20,239 bases of DNA from Peptococcaceae bacterium (lineage in GTDB: Bacteria > Bacillota > Desulfitobacteriia > Desulfitobacteriales > Desulfitobacteriaceae). Both the position numbers and the translations under genes were made by a program. A model generated the notes under the pieces. It worked only from the letters and a program-made list of their open reading frames with translations. It was not told the DNA's origin and did not search any database. Where the stretch lies: the NCBI GenBank assembly GCA_031289815.1, contig JAITOS010000073.1, positions 1-20,239 on the forward strand, written 5' to 3'. Below, one piece after another: positions 16,501-20,239 of this stretch (position 1 is the first letter of the stretch; every line of letters begins with the position of its first letter).

Positions 16501-19410
16501 ATCGCCCGTCAGCGCGATGTGTATTCCCGCGAAGGATTCGTCCTCGTTGATGGCGGCGGCAAACGCCCGAAGCTGCTCTGGCGTGGATATCTGGTACGGG
16601 TTCGCTTCCGTACCTGCGCCACCGGCAAATATAGTGGCGGGATCCGCCGCGCCGTAACCCGTCGTATCGCCGGTCTTCGCCTTTTCCAGAGCCGTGGCAA
16701 CCGCGTCGCGTAGTTCTTTCAGTTCCTGACTCAGTCCGTTGATCAAGCCAATCGTTTTGGGATTTTTTATGATCTCATTGATCAGCTCCACGCTTCCTTC
16801 GATGGCCGCCGGAGAAACCAGCGTCACCGAAGTAAGAGCGTCATCCGTAACCGCGATCCGCACCGTCACGGTTTCTTCCGCGTTGCGCCCTGAGTATTCG
16901 CCCGCCTGGAATTCCGACGGGGATTCGTCATAAAGCACGACTTCCTTGACGGTTATATCCGCGTTAGCCTCAGCGAATGTAACCACGCCGTCAGCGATCG
17001 CCCACCTTTTGAGCGTGATCCCGTCTGGCAGCGCTATCGGAAATTGGGCAAAGTTCGCGTTCAACTCGTCCGCAAAGTCCGGCGTTTGCATAAAGTCCGC
17101 GGTGCGGTCATTTAATTCATAATTGAAGCCCGAACGCACGGTTACGCCGTCTTCGTCGTCAATGGTCTTGACCGTTACGCCGACGCCGATGGCCGGATTT
17201 GGCGACTGGCCACCGATATTCTGCGCCGCTTCATTGTTGTAGTACAGGAAATAGCCTATGCCGATACCCGTGGTATTGCCCGAAACCGCCCCGACGTTTT
17301 GCGCCCAAGACGTGGTTTCAAGCCCGCCCACGGCGTAGCTGTTGATCATGACGCCGGCTTGCATCCCGACCAGGTTACTGGCCGCGATCCCCGCTTCAAG
17401 CTCGCGGCTGGCGCTTGCGTACACGTTGCCGAGGGTATAGCAGTTAAGGACATAGCCGCGGTTATTCGTCGCGGTGATACCGCCCACTTCCGCCCAGTGC
17501 CCGCCGCCTTGCACGGAACTGACCTTGACGTCCGACCAAGTGTTGACGACAGACCCGTAAAGGATGCTACCGGTGATACCGCCCGCAAAGTTATTGGCGC
17601 TGCCCAGGGTTTCGCAGTAAACCTTCCCCGTCGCGTAGCAGCCGTCAATCAGCGCCGTAGCTTGATACGTAAGTCCCGCTATGGCCCCGGCGTAGACGGA
17701 CACGCTGCCTACCGCCTGGATATCAATGTCCGTAAGTCCCAGGTTTTTCACCGTACCCGTGAGTACGCCGACAAAGCCAACATACGCGGTTTCAGAAGCA
17801 TTTTTGCCGTTCACGCCGCCGTCGCTCGTGTACTTCAGACCGCTGACCGTATACCCGCCGCCGTCGAAGGTACCCGCGAACGCGTATTCCCCCTCACCGA
17901 CCGGCGTCCATTCTTCTGCCGACAATTCGATGTCATTGGCAAGTTTTATGAAGTTGCCCGCATAATCCAGGGTTGGCGCCAGCGATATCGCGAAAGCGCG
18001 GAGTTGCGCTTCGGTCGCTATGAGATAGGGGGACGCTTCCGTACCGTCTCCCGACGCGAAAATATGTTCGTCAACCGCCGCGTCCTCATAGGGCGCGCCC
18101 GTCAGAGCGACTACCCCGCCGGACAGTTCCCAGCCGAACAGTTCAACGCCCACGGGCAGGAGAATTTCCTCAGGCATGTTTTTCACGCCCTGGTTCAGCG
18201 CCGAAGCCAAGGTCTCGGAAGCGATTTGCACCGCCGTGTAGCCCGTGGCGTTGGTGGGAGCTTTGCTGGCTGTTGGGCTTCCGGTTCCGCACGCCACAAC
18301 ATCCCGGCTTTCTCCGCCCACTGTTACTGTCGCGTTGGTGTTGTAGAATATGGTGTCCATCAGGTTGGTGGCGGTGCTGATGACATAGCCGCTTACCGCC
18401 CCGACAGCGGTATATTGGATTTGCGAGGCGCTCGCGCTGCTAACGGTAAGGTTTCCCGCGGCATACAGGTTATAGTCTTTGCCGACCGGCATACCGATCA
18501 CCCCGCCTACATACGCGCCGGTGCTGGCATTGGCGCTGGCGCTGACGGCGACGACGTCACCCAGGGTGTAGCAATTGACGACGATATTTCTGTTGCCGTT
18601 TGAAGCAATCAGGCCTGCCGCGTAAGTGGCATTGGTGTTCGTGGTTTCCGACTTAACCGTGATATCGGTCCAGCAGTTGGTTATCGCGGTATCACTACCA
18701 GATGTGCCGACCAGTCCTCCGGCGGCGCTGATTGCGGATGCCGTCGTTTTGGAGCTGAGCATTATCCCCGTAACGTAGCAATTATCAATGCTGACGCCAC
18801 CGTCGTTTGCTGTTCCGCTGACAGAATAGGCCGCAAGCCCGCCCGCACGAGAGTAAAGGCTGCTTGCCGTGTAGATGTTCACATCTGTCAGTCCCAGATT
18901 TTTAACGGTCGCGGTCGCTCCGAGTACACCGAAAAATCCTGCGACGCAAGATTCCGCAGGAGCTTCGACCGCACCGATCGTCAGCCCGCTGATGACCTTG
19001 CCGCCACCGTCAAACGCGCCGTCAAAGGTCGTCGTTATCGCGGTTGCTATGGTTTTACCGCTGACATCCGTGCCGATGGGCGTCCATTGTGAGCCGCTGA
19101 TGGAAATATTATCTCCGAGTTTTATATGCTCCCCCGCATAGGACGCGCCTCCGTTTACCGAGTCGCGGAACGCGCCGAGCTGCGCTGCCGTGCTGATCGT
19201 GTAGGGGTCGTTCGCCGCGCCGCTGCCCGCTGCGAAGATTCCTTCTTCACTTCCTTCATCTCCTTCATCGCCTTCAACGAACGCGGATATCTCCTCATCG
19301 GCGAACGCTGGCCTTTCCTCATCAGCAAACACCGGCGTTCCCACCCAAGGCGCTATCAGCAGAAGCGCAAGGCACAGCGCCATAAAACGTTTAAAATTTG
19401 TGCGTAGCAT
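13507..19410 (-). CDS. LPXTG-anchored multidomain surface protein with GLUG modules
   Basis: The 1,967-residue protein starts with a signal peptide (residues 1-29, ending VFA). It ends with LPKTG at about 1934-1938, a hydrophobic segment and a basic tail, the sortase anchoring signal. Three related modules start near 58, 450 and 923 with 'G-x-G-x-x-x-x-PY-x-I-x-T-x-x-QL-x-x-F' and continue with GLUG-type repeats such as 'GGIVGNTNRTYVLNCYTLGG', which probably form a beta-helix. Residues 820-910 resemble an FMN-binding (RnfG/NqrC-like) domain but lack the SGAT-type flavin-attachment Thr. Three tandem 'NPF-x-G-x-W' lipocalin-like domains follow (about 1307, 1405 and 1520), the last two being close duplicates. 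A Ser/Asn linker, a beta-rich domain ending 'FSTSHLSLYAIGI' (about 1670-1866) and a Gly/acidic spacer precede the anchor. GGGAG lies nine bases before the ATG. The ligand is unknown; adhesion or surface binding is likely. Confidence 0.9.
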   Translation of the reverse strand: MLRTNFKRFMALCLALLLIAPWVGTPVFADEERPAFADEEISAFVEGDEGDEGSEEGIFAAGSGAANDPYTISTAAQLGAFRDSVNGGASYAGEHIKLGDNISISGSQWTPIGTDVSGKTIATAITTTFDGAFDGGGKVISGLTIGAVEAPAESCVAGFFGVLGATATVKNLGLTDVNIYTASSLYSRAGGLAAYSVSGTANDGGVSIDNCYVTGIMLSSKTTASAISAAGGLVGTSGSDTAITNCWTDITVKSETTNTNATYAAGLIASNGNRNIVVNCYTLGDVVAVSASANASTGAYVGGVIGMPVGKDYNLYAAGNLTVSSASASQIQYTAVGAVSGYVISTATNLMDTIFYNTNATVTVGGESRDVVACGTGSPTASKAPTNATGYTAVQIASETLASALNQGVKNMPEEILLPVGVELFGWELSGGVVALTGAPYEDAAVDEHIFASGDGTEASPYLIATEAQLRAFAISLAPTLDYAGNFIKLANDIELSAEEWTPVGEGEYAFAGTFDGGGYTVSGLKYTSDGGVNGKNASETAYVGFVGVLTGTVKNLGLTDIDIQAVGSVSVYAGAIAGLTYQATALIDGCYATGKVYCETLGSANNFAGGITGSILYGSVVNTWSDVKVSSVQGGGHWAEVGGITATNNRGYVLNCYTLGNVYASASRELEAGIAASNLVGMQAGVMINSYAVGGLETTSWAQNVGAVSGNTTGIGIGYFLYYNNEAAQNIGGQSPNPAIGVGVTVKTIDDEDGVTVRSGFNYELNDRTADFMQTPDFADELNANFAQFPIALPDGITLKRWAIADGVVTFAEANADITVKEVVLYDESPSEFQAGEYSGRNAEETVTVRIAVTDDALTSVTLVSPAAIEGSVELINEIIKNPKTIGLINGLSQELKELRDAVATALEKAKTGDTTGYGAADPATIFAGGAGTEANPYQISTPEQLRAFAAAINEDESFAGIHIALTGDITLSGSWIPAGGGNGVHPFSGVLNGGGYTIDGINIGAADAPASYRFPALIGYANTAAIRNLNLTNVSINNVYAGNERAFAGTLVGGVDGMSYIDHCSASGSVTSLTTGTGACFIGGLVGLTSGYGNVETLDPSDSYSSFITNSYTDVALNGTSYNGWAYAGGIVGNTNRTYVLNCYTLGGITVRSGKPDLDNLNRTAAGGISGFSSGYIANVYTLGNYISSTVTTDVGGYTGRHTGTASAEMVYYNTDAEHYSGPTKLDPVPGYGYLVASGNALDLAGKSAAELKSQAFADLLNDNLKKIDVSLLDGIVTLGEWTYDSAAGIVTLVKEDDFNLADPNNPFLGLWKATAGDGSGNWVSVEFNADGTCITTLVQDGTDPLVLPSTYTYHGGDTLVMNGEDTITLRADRISFDALLGGVVPTVFYKVDTSDTFNLVDLSNPFIGQWQSDIPSVGATLIFDYKADGAFDYEMVGVPAEYGGAGSGGYVVFGGVMISYLDFEGAAVYTFEVVDNDTINVTELEPEESGELVPGNTAPFTRVKGSDVNTKDAPFVLSNPFIGKWESVLPDDGATIMEYQANGIFSYNMVDVPEEQGGKGSGCYIVYGDKQVLYYADFAMIEVFSFELVSADLINVTALEANENGELIPGNTALFTRVRDENSNPADEEKDKSTNTGNDNNGNDSSAFTTGGVSTNPPAPTVSAADGTVLVDFTLSGGNVTLTLPDSIIAEIIAKSENTAILDVSEVSEATGATLPADALDQLADAGLTVEIRLPGGTITFSREAAASIEQQAGGANMTIEIKQVSATELNASQREAVGNASVFDISIKSGNSYITNFNGGLVAIALPYTLKSGGDTDAADEADNVIVWYLDSEGNLEPIPCVYDQESETVNFSTSHLSLYAIGIQASAGGGDSGDFDENGNVEIIEPGGIVPGGAMGPDDGRDELIGASGGDGSGDDLTLLDGGVPLEELPKTGGTPFPLWIWLGSGVWLLFAAGRKITARRA

Positions 19411-19438
19411 ACTTTATGACTCCCTTCTCCATACCCTC

Positions 19439-19492
19439 TATTAGTTAGTTGCATCTAACTAATAGGTTAGCTCAGGCTAACCAACTTGTCAA
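19439..19492 (-). promoter_or_regulatory. Surface protein promoter overlaid by two adjacent palindromes
   Basis: TTGACA (19492-19487), a 17-base spacer and TAACCT (19469-19464) form the likely promoter. Palindrome A has perfect 10-base arms TATTAGTTAG (19439-19448) and CTAACTAATA (19455-19464) around a 6-base centre and covers the -10 box and start site. Palindrome B has arms GGTTAGC (19465-19471) and GCTAACC (19476-19482) and fills the gap between -35 and -10. Both contain GTTAG-N6-CTAAC, so one repressor could bind both. The arms recall DtxR/IdeR metal-regulator boxes (TTAGGTTAG-N-CTAACCTAA), but the central spacing differs, so the regulator is uncertain. Confidence 0.75.
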
Positions 19493-19677
19493 GACTTTTT
19501 TTTGATACCACTTTTTGACATCACCTTATGACCTATTCCTCCATGTAAAGCAGTAACGAAGATAGCGCCGCCCAACTCGTTCTTCCCAGTAAATCCCTAT
19601 TCCTGCGGTTCTTACAGTTCTTTTCCGCACTGAGTTTGTCCGTCCGGCAGGGTAAAGGGCGAGTGGGTCCGCCTGTA
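19493..19677. other. Non-coding stretch upstream of the surface protein promoter
   Basis: I see no gene, RNA or clear regulatory site here apart from an AT-rich tract (19495-19520) upstream of the -35 box, which could act as an UP-like element. Short minus-strand open frames in this stretch show no family resemblance and run into the inverted repeat. Confidence 0.4.
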
Positions 19678-19937
19678 TTTGGGGTCTTGGACGTTTGTAT
19701 GTAGCGATATTCATTCGCTACCTTTCGTTTCGCCGTCGTAAGCTGGCAATCCATATACACACATAGCCGATATCCGTTTCTAAAAGCTCTCGCTCGATAG
19801 AATTAGCACCTGGTGATAATTCTATCGAGCGAGAGCGCTTTTAGAGCCAGACACGGCTATGTGCATCTATCCGATTGCCAGTTTACGACGGCGAAAAGCC
19901 GCGAATCTCTCCGCCCCCAAACGTCCAAGACCCCAAA
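19678..19937. repeat. 260-bp imperfect inverted repeat
   Basis: The two arms (19678-19805 and 19817-19937) face each other across an 11-base centre, GCACCTGGTGA. Outer ends match perfectly: TTTGGGGTCTTGGACGTTTG (19678-19697) with its complement at 19918-19937. A middle block at 19731-19751 matches 19873-19893 with one mismatch in 21 bases. The inner 20 bases (19786-19805 and 19817-19836) match perfectly, with a 2-base insertion just beyond. It may be a MITE-like element, two head-to-head copies of a dispersed repeat, or a structured RNA. No transposase is nearby and target duplications could not be identified. Confidence 0.8.
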
Positions 19938-19945
19938 GACAAGCA

Positions 19946-20044
19946 CAGGGCGGACGGTTCCGCGAAAAGCGAGGCATGGACGCCGAGCGCGTCTCTTTGC
20001 GCCAGGAAGGCGCAACGGGACGAAAAGCGGAACCGTCCGCCCTG
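19946..20044. repeat. Long-stem hairpin repeat with nested stem
   Basis: Perfect 18-base arms CAGGGCGGACGGTTCCGC (19946-19963) and its complement (20027-20044) enclose 63 bases. Inside is a second perfect hairpin, TTGCGCC (19997-20003), AGGAA, GGCGCAA (20009-20015). It directly follows the 260-bp inverted repeat. The outer arm is similar to the repeat at 13443-13488. No T-tract follows on either strand, so it does not look like an ordinary terminator. Confidence 0.7.
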
Positions 20045-20130
20045 CGCCGACCCCAGCAAAAAGCCAGCGCACCCGCTCCCTCCGCCGACTCCGCCAACTC
20101 CAGCAAATAGCCAACGGAAGCGCCCCTCCC

Positions 20131-20238
20131 TTACCGCTTCAACGGCACTTTATCCGCCCGCCAGCCGTGCCAGTAACAGGGATGGAAAAAGCCAAACGGG
20201 CGACGGTATATTTTATGCAATAACACACAGCCGCGAAC
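20131..20238 (-). CDS. Possible C-terminal end of a gene entering from the right edge
   Basis: A minus-strand frame is open from the right edge for 35 codons and stops at TAA (20133-20131). The last residues, RRPFGFFHPCYWHGWRADKV followed by PLKR, are rich in aromatic residues and look more like a real protein end than random GC-rich sequence. No family is recognised. About 85 bases of nondescript sequence separate it from the hairpin repeat at 20044. Confidence 0.3.
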   Translation of the reverse strand, partial: VRGCVLLHKIYRRPFGFFHPCYWHGWRADKVPLKR

Positions 20239-20239
20239 C

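Noticed and set aside
17299..18603. 434-codon plus-strand ORF opposite the surface-protein gene
   Set aside because: It is an antisense shadow of a long GC-rich gene. The sequence is low-information and Arg/Ala/Val-rich, and the minus-strand gene has clear domains there.
19439..19482. The tandem palindromes as a terminator for something upstream
   Set aside because: They lie within the surface-protein promoter and no T-tract follows on either strand, so operators fit better.
19678..20044. CRISPR array
   Set aside because: The repeats are inverted rather than direct and there are no regular spacers.
19813..20223. 136-codon ORF and other overlapping ORFs within the inverted repeats
   Set aside because: The frames arise from GC-rich repeats; similar short peptides (KRPRPQ) appear from both arms, as expected from a duplicated non-coding repeat.

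Overview
The window looks like mid-GC DNA from a Bacillota genome, probably an anaerobic clostridium. The evidence is the strong GGAGG-type ribosome binding sites, the TTGACA/TATAAT-type promoters, an LPXTG sortase-anchored surface protein with a Gram-positive signal peptide, and protein families common in gut and anaerobic clostridia (GLUG proteins, HTH plus HipA-like pairs, GNTRT-type Fic proteins). The species cannot be fixed from the sequence. All confident genes are on the minus strand, so transcription runs from high to low coordinates.

Right part (13.5-20.2 kb). A 1,967-residue LPXTG surface protein is built from three GLUG-type modules, an FMN-binding-like segment, three tandem 'NPF-x-G-x-W' lipocalin-like domains, a beta-rich domain and an LPKTG anchor. 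Its promoter is overlaid by two adjacent palindromes that share GTTAG-N6-CTAAC arms, which suggests a repressor-controlled gene. Upstream, 19.5-20.1 kb holds no convincing gene. It contains a 260-bp imperfect inverted repeat and a separate 18-bp-arm hairpin related to a repeat found just after the surface-protein gene.

Middle (4.6-13.2 kb). One 2,856-residue gene encodes a complete cyclic beta-1,2-glucan synthase-like protein (NdvB/Cgs type), with a GT84 glycosyltransferase, membrane segments, a glucoamylase-like domain and a GH94 phosphorylase-like half. It is separated from the surface-protein gene by a rho-independent terminator and a 20-bp tandem duplication in its leader.

Left part (0-4.5 kb). 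This is an accessory island resembling toxin-antitoxin or defence loci. An extended -10 promoter drives a small HTH protein translationally coupled (ATGA overlap) to a HipA-like kinase, followed by an 18-codon leader ORF, a 71-residue antitoxin-like protein and an AT-rich 407-residue protein of unknown function. A 30-codon remnant of a large serine recombinase follows, then a Fic protein with its own promoter and a possible operator. Two minus-strand promoters and the first codons of another gene lie at the left edge. The mix of toxin-like kinase, Fic enzyme, orphan protein and recombinase remnant marks this as the most mobile and least explained part of the window.
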